NCBI RefSeq assembly: GCF_008017825.1
Contig: NZ_VRLS01000010.1
Coordinates: 1 to 64,000 of the forward strand
DNA length: 64,000 nt
Direction of reading: 5' to 3'
DNA from: Mesonia sp008017825
GTDB taxonomy: Bacteria > Bacteroidota > Bacteroidia > Flavobacteriales > Flavobacteriaceae
Both the position numbers and the translations under genes were made by a program. Below the pieces are notes generated by a model. That model did no database searches, was not told the origin of the DNA, and saw only the letters and a list, made by a program, of their open reading frames with translations. Each line of letters starts with the position of its first letter. Within the stretch, counting starts at the first letter, position 1. Positions 15,937 to 25,593 of this stretch are shown here, one piece after another.

Positions 15937-16911
15937 TTAAGCGGTAACTTCTTCTTCACTTTCTATAGTTGCTAAATAACGTTCGGCATCTAATGCAGCC
16001 ATACAACCTGTCCCAGCGGCGGTAACCGCTTGTCTATATTCTTTATCTTGAACATCTCCACTAGCAAAAACACCTGGAATATTAGTTTTAGTAGATTTAC
16101 CTTGAGTAATAAGGTAACCTGTATCATCCATATCTAACTGTCCTTTAAAAATGTCGGTGTTTGGTTTGTGTCCAATCGCAATAAAAAGACCCGTAATGGC
16201 TATATCTTCTTTTTCGCCCGTTTCATTATTGATCATTCTTAGACCATCAACTACTTGTTCTCCTAATACTTCGTCTACTACTGTATTATAACGCAAATCT
16301 ATATTTTTAGTAGAGGTTACACGATGCTGCATAGCTTTAGAAGCTCTCATTTCATCTTTTCTTACCAGCATCGTAACTTTGTTACATATATTAGCCAAGT
16401 AAGTTGCTTCTTCTGCGGCGGTATCCCCTCCTCCAACAATAGCTACATCTTGTCCTTTATAGAAAAAACCATCACAAACAGCGCAAGCTGAAACTCCTCC
16501 TCCTCGTAATTTTTGTTCGCTTGGTAATCCTAAATATTTTGCTGTTGCTCCTGTAGAAATTACCACAGATTCAGCCTCTACCCAAGTTTTATTATCTATG
16601 CAAGCTTTATGAACACCTCCTACTTCTTTACTGAACTGAACTTCAGTTACCATTCCTATGCGAACTTGTGTTCCAAAACGTTCTGCTTGTTGTTGCAACT
16701 GAACCATCATAGTAGGACCATCAATTCCTTCTGGATAACCAGGAAAATTATCTACTTCTGTAGTTGTAGTTAGCTGTCCGCCAGGCTCCATCCCTGTGTA
16801 CATAATAGGCTTTAAATCTGCTCTAGCAGCATAAATAGCCGCAGTGTATCCTGCAGGTCCAGATCCTATAATTAAACATTTTATTCTTTCTATTTTATTT
16901 TCTTCTGCCAT
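15937..16911 (-). CDS. trxB: Thioredoxin reductase
   Basis: An FAD- and NADPH-dependent enzyme that reduces thioredoxin in the cytoplasm. The 324 residues show the FAD-binding GSGPAGYTAAIYAAR (16-30), GGQLTTTTEVDNFPGYP (44-60), the redox-active C143-A-V-C146 and the NADPH-binding VGGGDTAAEEA. The C-terminal FAD motif reads GVFASGDVQDKEYRQAVTA. Length and motif order are those of the low-molecular-weight bacterial enzyme. It is monocistronic with its own terminator and is divergent from the dioxygenase gene. Confidence 0.95.
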   Translation of the reverse strand: MAEENKIERIKCLIIGSGPAGYTAAIYAARADLKPIMYTGMEPGGQLTTTTEVDNFPGYPEGIDGPTMMVQLQQQAERFGTQVRIGMVTEVQFSKEVGGVHKACIDNKTWVEAESVVISTGATAKYLGLPSEQKLRGGGVSACAVCDGFFYKGQDVAIVGGGDTAAEEATYLANICNKVTMLVRKDEMRASKAMQHRVTSTKNIDLRYNTVVDEVLGEQVVDGLRMINNETGEKEDIAITGLFIAIGHKPNTDIFKGQLDMDDTGYLITQGKSTKTNIPGVFASGDVQDKEYRQAVTAAGTGCMAALDAERYLATIESEEEVTA

Positions 16912-17024
16912 GGTTGTTTACTTTTTGAATGGCTAAAATAATAAGTTTCATTTATTTAAAACAATAAATTTGATGAAGAGTTATTATATAATTATAAAGA
17001 ATAGCAATTAAAAGCATTAACTAT

Positions 17025-17053
17025 TTGTTGCTACGTATATTTTAATATTTTTG
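17025..17053 (+). promoter_or_regulatory. Putative promoter, TTG-N18-TATTTTTG
   Basis: TTG at 17025-17027 and TATTTTTG at 17046-17053 fit the Bacteroidota consensus with an 18-base spacer. The ATG of the dioxygenase gene follows at 17074, so the leader is about 15 bases. Confidence 0.65.
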
Positions 17054-17073
17054 TTGTAAACTAATCTATAGCC

Positions 17074-17982
17074 ATGACTAGAGAGGAAATTCTTGCCAAG
17101 ATTGATGAAAAGTACGAGAACTTAGGAGAGAACCCCGATACTTATTTAAAAGGTTTGCTACAAGCTAAACCTATAAATTACTGGGATTACATTCAGGTAG
17201 ATACTTTGCTTTCTCTACAAAAGCCAAGAACAGATTTTGAAGATGAAGAAATCTTTATCATGTATCATCAAGTAACAGAACTTGTATTAAAACTTATGAT
17301 TCATGAGTTAAAACAAATTACCTCTAAAGATTTAGCTGAAGAAATTTTAGCAGATAAAGTCAATCGGCTGAACCGATATACTGAAATGCTCATGACTTCT
17401 TTTGATGTAATGCGTTACGGAATGGATTATGATGATTACAATACGTTTAGATCTACTTTAGCTCCCGCCAGCGGATTTCAAAGTGCTCAATTTAGATTTT
17501 TAGAAATTTATTGTACTCCCGTAGAAAACCTCATCAATAGTAAAGGAAAAGAACGTCTCCCAGAAATTCCTACTGTAGAAGATTTATTCGATCAAGTGTA
17601 TTGGAAAGATGCGGGTCATAATCGTAAAACGGGAAAAAAGAGTTTAACGCTGAGAGCTTTTGAAGATAAATATCTTAATGATTTTATAGAATTAGCAGAA
17701 GCGATGAAAGGTAATACTTTAGCAGAGAAATTCTTGAAAATCAATAATCCTTCAGACGCACTCAAAAATGGCCTACGAGATATGGATTATTTATTCAATG
17801 TAAAATGGCCTATGATTCACTTAAATACTGCTCAGCATTACCTCAACAAAAAAGGAGAGGAAAAAGCAGCTACAGGGGGGTCTAATTGGCAAAAATATCT
17901 ACATCCAAAATATCAGCAAAGAAAATTCTTTCCCTTTTTATGGACTGAAAAAGAAATTCTCAACTGGGCAGAGAATGAATAA
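17074..17982 (+). CDS. kynA: Tryptophan 2,3-dioxygenase family protein
   Basis: A heme enzyme that opens the indole ring of L-tryptophan to N-formylkynurenine, the first step of the kynurenine pathway. Of 302 residues, the substrate-side helix EEIFIMYHQVTELVLKLM (58-75) corresponds to the family's FxxxH motif (F61, H65). MDYDDYNTFRSTLAPASGFQ and FRFLE match the substrate carboxylate region. The likely heme-ligand histidine is among those near GHNRKTG or MIHLNTAQHYL; I cannot decide which by eye. It has its own promoter and no other kynurenine pathway gene nearby. Confidence 0.87.
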   Translation: MTREEILAKIDEKYENLGENPDTYLKGLLQAKPINYWDYIQVDTLLSLQKPRTDFEDEEIFIMYHQVTELVLKLMIHELKQITSKDLAEEILADKVNRLNRYTEMLMTSFDVMRYGMDYDDYNTFRSTLAPASGFQSAQFRFLEIYCTPVENLINSKGKERLPEIPTVEDLFDQVYWKDAGHNRKTGKKSLTLRAFEDKYLNDFIELAEAMKGNTLAEKFLKINNPSDALKNGLRDMDYLFNVKWPMIHLNTAQHYLNKKGEEKAATGGSNWQKYLHPKYQQRKFFPFLWTEKEILNWAENE

Positions 17983-18074
17983 TTTTAATTTTTTCGGCTT
18001 ATTTTAAGAACAACTTAATATCTTATTCTTAAATTTAGGAAATACCAAACCAACAACCTAAATTTAAGAAAACT

Positions 18075-19982
18075 ATGAAAAATAATCTGCAAATAAAATC
18101 TTTCGCAGAATATAAAAAGACCTACAAAAGAAGTGTAGAAAACCCCGAAAAGTTTTGGAGCGAAGTTGCTAATAATTTCTCGTGGAAACAAAAATGGGAT
18201 ACTACATTAGAGTGGGATTTTAGCGCCCCAAAAATTAAATGGTTTAAGGGAGGAAAACTAAACATCACAGAAAATTGTTTAGATAGACATGCGGCCAATA
18301 CCCCCAATAAAAATGCTATTATTTGGGAGCCCAATGACCCCAATGAAGAGTCTAGAACGATTACCTACAAACAGCTTTTAGTAAAAGTTTGTCATTTTGC
18401 CAACGTTTTAAAACGTAAAGGAATTAAAAAAGGAGATCGGGTTTGTATCTATATGCCTATGATCCCTGAGCTAAGCATTGCCATGTTAGCCTGTGCAAGA
18501 ATCGGAGCTATACATTCTATAGTTTTTGCTGGTTTTTCTAGTAAAGCTATTGCCAATAGAATTAATGATTCTCAATGTATACTACTCATTACCGCAAACG
18601 ATTATTACAGAGGTACGAAGTCTATTGACCTGAAAAGAATTTGTGATGAGGCCCTAGAAAACACACCGAGTATAGAAAATGTAATCGTTTACCGTAGAAC
18701 CATTAATTCTACTTCTATGAAAGAAGGAAGAGATACGTTTTGGTTTGATGAACTTCAAAACGCTTACGCGGAATGTGATCCAGAAGAGATGGATGCAGAA
18801 GATCCTTTATTCATATTATATACATCAGGTTCTACTGGGAAACCTAAAGGAATGGTCCATACCACGGGTGGTTATATGGTAGGAACAACTTACAGCTTTC
18901 AAAATGTTTTCCAACCTGAAGAAGACTCTATTTATTGGTGTACAGCAGATATTGGCTGGATAACAGGACACTCATATATTATATATGGACCTTTAGCTTC
19001 TGGAGTTACAACGGTGATGTTTGAAGGCGTTCCTAGTTATCCAGATTGTGGTAGGTTTTGGGAAATCATTGAAAAGTTTAAAATTACTCATTTTTACACG
19101 GCACCTACCGCTATAAGAGCTCTTGCAAAAAAACCACTTTCTTTAGTAGAAGAACACGACTTAAGTTCTTTAAAAGTATTAGGAAGCGTAGGAGAACCAA
19201 TTAATGAAGAAGCTTGGCATTGGTACAATGATAATATAGGGAAAACAAAATGCCCGATTGTGGATACTTGGTGGCAAACAGAAACAGGATCTATTATGAT
19301 TTCTCCCCTGGCAGGAGTTACAGCCACAAGACCTGCTTTTGCAACTTTACCTCTACCAGGAGTTCAACCTGCTTTGATGGATGAAAATGGAGAAGAAATA
19401 GAGTTTAACGGTCAAAAAGCCGATGGAAGATTAGCCATAAAAGCTCCGTGGCCAGCAATGGCAAGAACCATTTGGAACGACCACGAACGTTATAAAAACA
19501 CCTATTTTTCAGTATATAAAAATATGTATTTTACAGGAGATGGTGCCTACCGTGATGCCACAGCAAATTATAGAATTACAGGAAGAGTTGATGATGTGGT
19601 CATAGTTTCTGGTCACAATTTAGGAACTGCTCCTATAGAAAATGCTATTAATGAGCACGAAATGGTTTCAGAAAGTGCTATAGTTGGTTTTCCACACGAT
19701 ATAAAAGGAAATGCCTTATATGCTTTTGTGATTTTACAAGATAATGTTGAAGCCACAGATAATTTAAAAGAAGAAATTTTAGCAGAGATTACCAAACAAG
19801 TTGGCGCAATTGCTAAACCCGATAAAATTCAGTTTGTAAATAATTTACCTAAAACAAGAAGTGGTAAGATAATGAGAAGAATACTCAGGAAAATTGCTTC
19901 AAAAGATACCGATAATCTAGGTGATACATCTACTCTTTTAAATCCAGATGTAGTACAAGAAATAAAAGATAACGCTTTATAA
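18075..19982 (+). CDS. acs: Acetyl-CoA synthetase
   Basis: An AMP-forming ligase that activates acetate to acetyl-CoA through acetyl-AMP. The 635 residues show the ANL-superfamily P-loop YTSGSTGKPKGMVHTTGG (about 251-268), WWQTETGS, the hinge YRITGRVDDVVIVSGHNLG, and the C-terminal PKTRSGKIMRRILRKIA. The lysine in that last motif is the family's acetylation-controlled catalytic residue. DIGWITGHSYIIYGPL is typical of Acs rather than longer-chain ligases. Its stop codon lies inside the bidirectional terminator that separates it from tsaC. Confidence 0.94.
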   Translation: MKNNLQIKSFAEYKKTYKRSVENPEKFWSEVANNFSWKQKWDTTLEWDFSAPKIKWFKGGKLNITENCLDRHAANTPNKNAIIWEPNDPNEESRTITYKQLLVKVCHFANVLKRKGIKKGDRVCIYMPMIPELSIAMLACARIGAIHSIVFAGFSSKAIANRINDSQCILLITANDYYRGTKSIDLKRICDEALENTPSIENVIVYRRTINSTSMKEGRDTFWFDELQNAYAECDPEEMDAEDPLFILYTSGSTGKPKGMVHTTGGYMVGTTYSFQNVFQPEEDSIYWCTADIGWITGHSYIIYGPLASGVTTVMFEGVPSYPDCGRFWEIIEKFKITHFYTAPTAIRALAKKPLSLVEEHDLSSLKVLGSVGEPINEEAWHWYNDNIGKTKCPIVDTWWQTETGSIMISPLAGVTATRPAFATLPLPGVQPALMDENGEEIEFNGQKADGRLAIKAPWPAMARTIWNDHERYKNTYFSVYKNMYFTGDGAYRDATANYRITGRVDDVVIVSGHNLGTAPIENAINEHEMVSESAIVGFPHDIKGNALYAFVILQDNVEATDNLKEEILAEITKQVGAIAKPDKIQFVNNLPKTRSGKIMRRILRKIASKDTDNLGDTSTLLNPDVVQEIKDNAL

Positions 19983-19994
19983 GCGTTATCTTTT
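19964..19994. terminator. Bidirectional terminator overlapping the acs stop codon
   Basis: A perfect 14-bp inverted repeat (AAAAGATAACGCTT / AAGCGTTATCTTTT) with a three-base loop at 19978-19980. The acs TAA stop falls within it. A T-rich stretch follows on the plus strand and the A-rich 5' arm serves the minus strand, so it can end both acs and tsaC. Confidence 0.8.
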
Positions 19995-20009
19995 ATTTTA
20001 TTTTTAGGT

Positions 20010-20627
20010 TTAAAATATAGATAAGTCTCCTTTTCCTTCTCTGATAACTTCTGGATCACCATTGGTTAAATCAATAACCGTAGAGGCTACATTATCTCCA
20101 TATCCTCCATCTATAACTAGATCGACTAATTTTCCCCATTTTTCTACGATAAGCTCAGGGTCTGTAGTGTATTCCAATACCTCATCATCATCTTTGATAG
20201 ATGTAGACACAATGGGGTTTCCTAAAGCAGCTACTAAAGCTTTACTAATGTTGTTATTAGGCACTCTTATACCAACCGTTTTTTTCTTTTTAAAAACCGA
20301 TGGTAAATTATTACTTCCTGGTAAAATAAAAGTATAAGGTCCAGGAAGGTTACGTTTTAATATTTTAAAATTTTGATTGTTGATGCTCGCATATTCAGAT
20401 AAATTGCTTAAATCTTCAACGATAAAAGAAAAATTAGCTTTTTCTAACTTCACTCCTTTTATCTGAGCTATTTTTTCTAAAGCAGTATTGTTAGTAATAT
20501 CACAACCTAATCCATATACAGTATCGGTAGGATAAATTATAAGTCCGCCATTTTTAAGGACATTTACTACTTTTTGAATTTCTTTTGGAGAAGGGTTTTC
20601 CTCGTAAATTTTAATTAGTTCAGCCAT
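20010..20627 (-). CDS. tsaC: L-threonylcarbamoyladenylate synthase (TsaC/Sua5/YrdC family)
   Basis: The enzyme makes threonylcarbamoyl-AMP from threonine, bicarbonate and ATP for the t6A37 tRNA modification. The 205 residues carry the YrdC fold signature KNGGLIIYPTDTVYGLGCD (25-43), KGVKLEKANFSFIV with the KxR-like binding loop, LPGPYTFILPG, and TVGIRVPNN. Length fits the short TsaC form; no Sua5 C-terminal domain is present. It converges with acs across the bidirectional terminator. Confidence 0.9.
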   Translation of the reverse strand: MAELIKIYEENPSPKEIQKVVNVLKNGGLIIYPTDTVYGLGCDITNNTALEKIAQIKGVKLEKANFSFIVEDLSNLSEYASINNQNFKILKRNLPGPYTFILPGSNNLPSVFKKKKTVGIRVPNNNISKALVAALGNPIVSTSIKDDDEVLEYTTDPELIVEKWGKLVDLVIDGGYGDNVASTVIDLTNGDPEVIREGKGDLSIF

Positions 20628-20688
20628 AAAATATGATTTTTTAAGAAAGCATAAGTTACCAAAAAAAATCGCTTTTAAACATTTTTAT

Positions 20689-20898
20689 TTAAGCTTTAAC
20701 GACTTCACTTTCTAGCTTCAAAACTTTATTCCCATCATCTTGCTCTATTAAAATGGCTTTATTACCTTTCTCTCCTTTTCTAGTAATTTTAGAACCTTTT
20801 ATGGTTTTAGTAATCTCTTTAGTATAAGTCTCTCTAACTTTTCCTTGAGCTTCACCATCGCCCCATTTCCAACTGACTTTAGAACCCTCTTTAATCAT
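20689..20898 (-). CDS. DUF2945 (HVA1-type TUDOR) small protein
   Basis: A 69-residue protein, MIKEGSKVSWKWGDGEAQGK at the start followed by V-R-E-T-Y, matching the DUF2945 / hypervirulence-associated TUDOR domain: a small basic beta-barrel that typically starts with a GxxVxWxxGxG motif. The name comes from fungal homologues; in bacteria its role is unknown. It lies between uvrD-like and tsaC on the same strand with 56- and 61-base gaps. Confidence 0.8.
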   Translation of the reverse strand: MIKEGSKVSWKWGDGEAQGKVRETYTKEITKTIKGSKITRKGEKGNKAILIEQDDGNKVLKLESEVVKA

Positions 20899-20954
20899 TT
20901 TTTATTTTAAAAATAAACAAGCCGGTACTAGTAAAAGGTATATTTTAAAAAACT

Positions 20955-23279
20955 TTAAGAGAGTAATTTTAATTTAGCAAATCTCAATAACAATTTTTTT
21001 AATCCTCCATTTTCAAAATCGATTTCTGCTTTCTTATCTTGGCCTACTCCCTCTATTCCAATAATGGTTCCTTTTCCAAAACGCATATGTTCCACCATTT
21101 GTCCAGTTTCTAATTTCAAGGCTTCGGATGACGCTTTCGCGGAATTAGCACTGCTCTCGGGGCGTAATTTTCTTAACTTCCTTAATTGCTCTTCACTAGG
21201 TTTATGAGCTAAAGGAGGAGTTCCTTTTTTAGGTTTAGTTTGTCTTAATCTACTCTTATCTACTTCCCCAAAGACATCGGAATCTATAAGCGGCTTGTAT
21301 TTATAATCATCCTGAGGAATCATGTATTCTTTATACTGATCGTCAATTTCCTCTATAAAACGACTAGGCTCGGCATCTATAAGTTTTCCCCAACGGTATC
21401 GAGACTGAGTGTAAGTTAAATAAGCTTTCTTTTCGGCTCTGGTTAAGGCTACATAAAAAAGTCTTCTCTCCTCCTCCAGCTCAGATCTAGTATTCATACT
21501 CATCCCCGATGGAAATAAATCTTCTTCTAAACCTACAATATAAACATAAGGATACTCTAAACCTTTAGCTAAATGTATGGTCATTAGTGCTACTCTATCT
21601 TCATCTTCCGTTGCCTTATCCATATCGGTAGCAAGGGCTACATCCTCTAAGAATTCAGCTAAAGAACCTTCAGCATCTGCAAGCTCTTTTTGTTCTTCAA
21701 CAAAGTCTTTTATTCCGTTAAGGAGCTCTTCAATATTTTCTATACGAGCTATTCCCTCTGGTGTACCGTCTTTTTTAAGTTCTTGAATTAACCCTGTTTT
21801 TTTTGCTATAGCTTCAGCTACACTAAAAGGGTCTTCTTTTTGCGCCATGACCTGAAAACTCTTGATCATATTAGCAAAATTGGTAAGCTTGTTTCTCGTT
21901 CCGCTATTAATTTTAAGGTCTATTTTAGAGATATTATCTATCACTTCAAATATAGAACGCTTATAATGATTGGCTGCTAAAACCAGTTTATCCATCGTAG
22001 TGGCACCAATCCCTCGTGCCGGGTAATTGATCACACGCTTTAATGCCTCTTCATCTTTGGGGTTAACCAGTAAGCGCAAATATGACAAGACATCTTTAAT
22101 TTCTTTACGTTGGTAAAAAGAAAGACCTCCAAAAATTCGGTAAGGAATATCTCTTTTCCGTAAAGCATCCTCCATGGCTCTACTTTGTGCATTAGTTCTA
22201 TATAAAATAGCAAAATCACCATTTTTCATTTGGTGTTCCATTCTATTTTCAAAAATAGAACTTGCCACATAACGTCCTTCTTCCCCATCGGTTAATAGAC
22301 GATTCACGATGATTTTAGGTCCTTCATCATTAGCTGTCCAAACCACTTTCTCTAATTTGGTTTTGTTTTTATCAATGATAGAATTGGCTGCTTCAACTAT
22401 ATTTTTGGTAGAGCGGTAATTTTGCTCTAACCTGTACATTTCTACATTGTCGTAATCTCGCTGAAAATTAAGAATGTTATTAATATTGGCTCCGCGGAAA
22501 GCGTAAATACTTTGAGCATCATCTCCAACCACACATATATTTTGAAATTTATCACTCAAAGCACGCACAATTAGATATTGCGAGTGGTTAGTATCTTGGT
22601 ACTCATCTACCAAAATATACCTAAATCTATTTTGGTACTTGGCTAAAACTTCGGGAAAACGAGTAATAAGCTCATTGGTTTTAAGGAGTAAGTCATCAAA
22701 ATCCATTGCTCCAGCTTTAAAACATCTATCAACATAATGTTGGTAAATTTCTCCCAAACGAGGTCTTTTCGCCATAGCATCTGCCTCTTGTAATTCACCA
22801 TTTTGAAAATAAGCTTTAACAGTAATTAAACTATTTTTATAGGAAGAGATTTTAGAATATACCTGCTTATATTTATAAACATCTTTATCTAGTCCCAACT
22901 CTTTTATAATAGCAGAAATAAGACGCTGGGAATCTTGTGTATCGTAAATGGTAAAATTGGAAGGGTAACCAAGCTTATCTGCTTCAAAGCGTAAAATTTT
23001 TGCAAAAATAGAATGGAAAGTACCCATCCACAGATTTTTAGCTTCACTGCTTCCTACAATTTTTGATATACGGCTTTTCATCTCACGAGCCGCTTTATTA
23101 GTAAAGGTTAGAGATAGAATATTAAAGGGATCTACCCCTTTACTCATTAAATATGCAATTCTGTAAGTAAGCACTCTCGTTTTACCAGATCCTGCACCAG
23201 CAATGACAATCATAGGACCATCTTTTTGTAATACAGGCGCACGTTGTGCATCATTAAGTTCGGCTAAGTAATTTTCCAA
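20955..23279 (-). CDS. UvrD/PcrA-type superfamily 1 DNA helicase
   Basis: A 3'-5' DNA helicase of the UvrD/Rep/PcrA group that works in repair and in clearing proteins or stalled forks. The 774 residues show the Q motif LNDAQRAPV, Walker A GAGSGKT (28-34), DEYQDTN (about 223), VGDDAQSIYAFRGA, LEQNYRST, and the late motifs TIHLAKGLEYPYVYIVGLEEDLFP and EERRLFYVALTRA. The tail ends with a Tudor-like segment GQMVEHMRFGKGTIIGIEG, as in PcrA. A linker carries the short motif SANSAKASSEA, encoded by a repeat-like TTCCGCGAAAGCG segment (see findings). PcrA would be an equally good name. Confidence 0.92.
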   Translation of the reverse strand: MENYLAELNDAQRAPVLQKDGPMIVIAGAGSGKTRVLTYRIAYLMSKGVDPFNILSLTFTNKAAREMKSRISKIVGSSEAKNLWMGTFHSIFAKILRFEADKLGYPSNFTIYDTQDSQRLISAIIKELGLDKDVYKYKQVYSKISSYKNSLITVKAYFQNGELQEADAMAKRPRLGEIYQHYVDRCFKAGAMDFDDLLLKTNELITRFPEVLAKYQNRFRYILVDEYQDTNHSQYLIVRALSDKFQNICVVGDDAQSIYAFRGANINNILNFQRDYDNVEMYRLEQNYRSTKNIVEAANSIIDKNKTKLEKVVWTANDEGPKIIVNRLLTDGEEGRYVASSIFENRMEHQMKNGDFAILYRTNAQSRAMEDALRKRDIPYRIFGGLSFYQRKEIKDVLSYLRLLVNPKDEEALKRVINYPARGIGATTMDKLVLAANHYKRSIFEVIDNISKIDLKINSGTRNKLTNFANMIKSFQVMAQKEDPFSVAEAIAKKTGLIQELKKDGTPEGIARIENIEELLNGIKDFVEEQKELADAEGSLAEFLEDVALATDMDKATEDEDRVALMTIHLAKGLEYPYVYIVGLEEDLFPSGMSMNTRSELEEERRLFYVALTRAEKKAYLTYTQSRYRWGKLIDAEPSRFIEEIDDQYKEYMIPQDDYKYKPLIDSDVFGEVDKSRLRQTKPKKGTPPLAHKPSEEQLRKLRKLRPESSANSAKASSEALKLETGQMVEHMRFGKGTIIGIEGVGQDKKAEIDFENGGLKKLLLRFAKLKLLS

Positions 23280-23445
23280 AGTAATAGCTTTTAAAAGCGT
23301 GAATTTACCAAAAATTAAAAAAATTATTCTGCTTTTAAGCTTAACTTATAAACAATAGATTAGAAATCTATAGGAATGGTTAAAACCTTATTTCTTTACA
23401 CATATTTTAAATATCTTAGTCTCTTATTTAGAAATGTGAAAATTT

Positions 23446-25050
23446 ATGAATACCGTACTGGATTTTTTAGCTAGAATAACCTGGTGGCAATGGGTTATCA
23501 TTGCTATTGTAGTAATTGCTATTAGAGATATTTTTTTTAATAAAAAACATATTATTACACGAAATTTTCCTGTAGTCGGACATTTTCGATATATGTTAGA
23601 GAGTATAGGACCCGAATTGAGGCAGTACATTGTCGCTAACAATAGAGAAGAATTACCATTTGACAGAATACAACGAGGCTGGGTGTATGCATCGGCAAAA
23701 AACCAAAACAATTATGAAGGCTTTGGGACCGATAGAGATATTTATCAAAATAATTATATTTTTATTAATAATGCCATGACTCCATACAAGATGGGAGTCA
23801 ATCACCCTAATATTAACGACCCTTATTTTTTGCCCTGTGCAAAAGTAATGGGCTTACACCACAAAAGGAGAAAACCTTATCGCCCGGCGTCGGTAATAAA
23901 TGTTTCTGCTATGAGTTTTGGTAGTCTTTCTGCCAGGGCAATTGCTTCATTAAATAAAGGAGCCAAATTAGCTAATGCCTATCATAATACTGGGGAAGGT
24001 GGAATTTCTTCCTATCATAAGAATGGCGGAGATTTAATCCTACAAATAGGTACAGGTTACTTTGGAATGCGTAATGAAGATGGAAGTTTTTCTATAGAAA
24101 AACTCATTAAATTAGTCGAAGAAACTCCCACCCTTAAAGCTATTGAAGTTAAGCTTTCGCAAGGTGCAAAACCAGGAAAAGGGGGTGTTCTTCCTGCTTC
24201 TAAAATTACTGAAGAAATTTCAAAGATTCGTCACGTACCCATGGGTAAAGATGTTATTTCACCTCCTTATCATACTGCGTTTGATGGTATAGATGAGATG
24301 ATCGATTTTATAGAAGAGATTGCTGATAAAACCGGTCTTCCTGTAGGAGTTAAAGCGGCTATTGGAAAAACACAACAATGGCAAGAGTTAGCAAAGAAGA
24401 TGAAAGATACTAATCGCGGACCTGATTTTATTTCTATAGATGGTGGTGAAGGTGGTACTGGTGCTGCTCCTCCAAGTTTCGCCGATCATGTGGCTGTACC
24501 TTGGACATATGGTTTTCAAAAAATATACAAGATTTTTAAAACTTATGATTTAACTGAACAAATTGTTTTTGTAGGTAGCGGTAAATTAGGTTTTCCCTCG
24601 CAAGCTGCGATGGCTTTCTCTATGGGAGCAGACGTAATTAATGTAGCTCGGGAAGCCATGATGAGTATAGGTTGTATACAAGCCCAATCTTGTCATACCA
24701 ATACTTGTCCTACTGGTATAGCAACTCAAAACAAGTGGTTACAACGCGGAATTAATGTAGACGATAAAGCGGTGAGAACTAATATGTACTTTAGAAATTT
24801 CCGTAAAGAGTTTATTGAAATTACTCACGCTTGTGGATACGAGCATCCTTGCCAATTTACTATGGATGATGTAAACGTAAATCTTGGAGATCAAGATTTT
24901 ACAAAAACCTTGGCCGACTCGTATGAATATCACAAAGTAAAAGTTCCTTTTGAGGGAGTTCGTTCTTTACAAAAATGTGAGTATCTTGGCGGAAATTATA
25001 AAAGAAAAACCTCAGAAAAATCTATAGAACTTGATAAAGTTCGATACTAA
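23446..25050 (+). CDS. GltB-like FMN-binding glutamate synthase family protein
   Basis: A 534-residue protein with one N-terminal transmembrane helix (residues about 10-27, WWQWVIIAIVVIAIRDIFF), then the FMN-binding alpha/beta barrel of the glutamate synthase large subunit. Motifs include NVSAMSFGSLSARAIASLNKGA, YHNTGEGGISSYH, GVKAAIGK, DGGEGGTGAAP and QSCHTNTCPTGIATQ, whose cysteines match the Fe-S cluster site of GltB. It lacks the GltB amidotransferase domain and is membrane-anchored, so it is not a complete glutamate synthase. The physiological electron acceptor or substrate is unknown. Confidence 0.85.
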   Translation: MNTVLDFLARITWWQWVIIAIVVIAIRDIFFNKKHIITRNFPVVGHFRYMLESIGPELRQYIVANNREELPFDRIQRGWVYASAKNQNNYEGFGTDRDIYQNNYIFINNAMTPYKMGVNHPNINDPYFLPCAKVMGLHHKRRKPYRPASVINVSAMSFGSLSARAIASLNKGAKLANAYHNTGEGGISSYHKNGGDLILQIGTGYFGMRNEDGSFSIEKLIKLVEETPTLKAIEVKLSQGAKPGKGGVLPASKITEEISKIRHVPMGKDVISPPYHTAFDGIDEMIDFIEEIADKTGLPVGVKAAIGKTQQWQELAKKMKDTNRGPDFISIDGGEGGTGAAPPSFADHVAVPWTYGFQKIYKIFKTYDLTEQIVFVGSGKLGFPSQAAMAFSMGADVINVAREAMMSIGCIQAQSCHTNTCPTGIATQNKWLQRGINVDDKAVRTNMYFRNFRKEFIEITHACGYEHPCQFTMDDVNVNLGDQDFTKTLADSYEYHKVKVPFEGVRSLQKCEYLGGNYKRKTSEKSIELDKVRY

Positions 25051-25067
25051 CCCATCTTAAAAACATT

Positions 25068-25589
25068 ATGGAAGAAATTAATTTTTTACAAATCATTTTT
25101 AATATTTTACCTGCGATTGTTGTTGCTCTAGTGGCTTATTTCTTTTTCAACTCATATTTTGAAAATGAACAAAAACGTAGGATTTTTAAATTAAGAGTAG
25201 AAAACAGTAAACAATCACTTCCGTTAAGGCTTCAAGCTATAGAAAGAATGACTTTATTTTTAGAACGAATAGATCCTGGAAGTCTACTTATAAGAGTTAA
25301 ACCTTATAACGATAATAAACACGATTACGAAAACTTGCTCATACAAAATATAGAACAAGAATTTGAGCATAATTTAGCTCAACAAGTTTACGTAAGTACC
25401 GAATGTTGGAATGCCATACGAGCTACCAAAAATTCAACTATCGCGATTATTAGAAAAACAAATATGAGCGAGAATGTAAGCGATCCTGATAAATTAAGAG
25501 AGCTTATTCTAAGTGAGTTAGTGGATAAATCTTCTCCTAGCCAAACGGGAATTGCTTACTTAAAAAAGGAAGCAAGCGATATTTGGTAG
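25068..25589 (+). CDS. Membrane-anchored protein of unknown function (possibly DUF7935)
   Basis: A 173-residue protein with one N-terminal helix (residues about 7-29, LQIIFNILPAIVVALVAYFFF) followed by a soluble helical region. That region starts QKRRIFKLRVENSKQSLPLRLQAIERMTLFLERI, which I recall from a conserved flavobacterial family. No catalytic motif is visible. It starts 17 bases after the GltB-like gene on the same strand and both proteins have a single N-terminal anchor, so they may act together at the membrane. It converges with the patatin gene after four bases. Confidence 0.6.
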   Translation: MEEINFLQIIFNILPAIVVALVAYFFFNSYFENEQKRRIFKLRVENSKQSLPLRLQAIERMTLFLERIDPGSLLIRVKPYNDNKHDYENLLIQNIEQEFEHNLAQQVYVSTECWNAIRATKNSTIAIIRKTNMSENVSDPDKLRELILSELVDKSSPSQTGIAYLKKEASDIW

Positions 25590-25593
25590 AAGT

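Noticed and set aside
23424..23711. Minus-strand ORF inside the GltB-like gene
   Set aside because: It is a shadow of the plus-strand reading with no family features.
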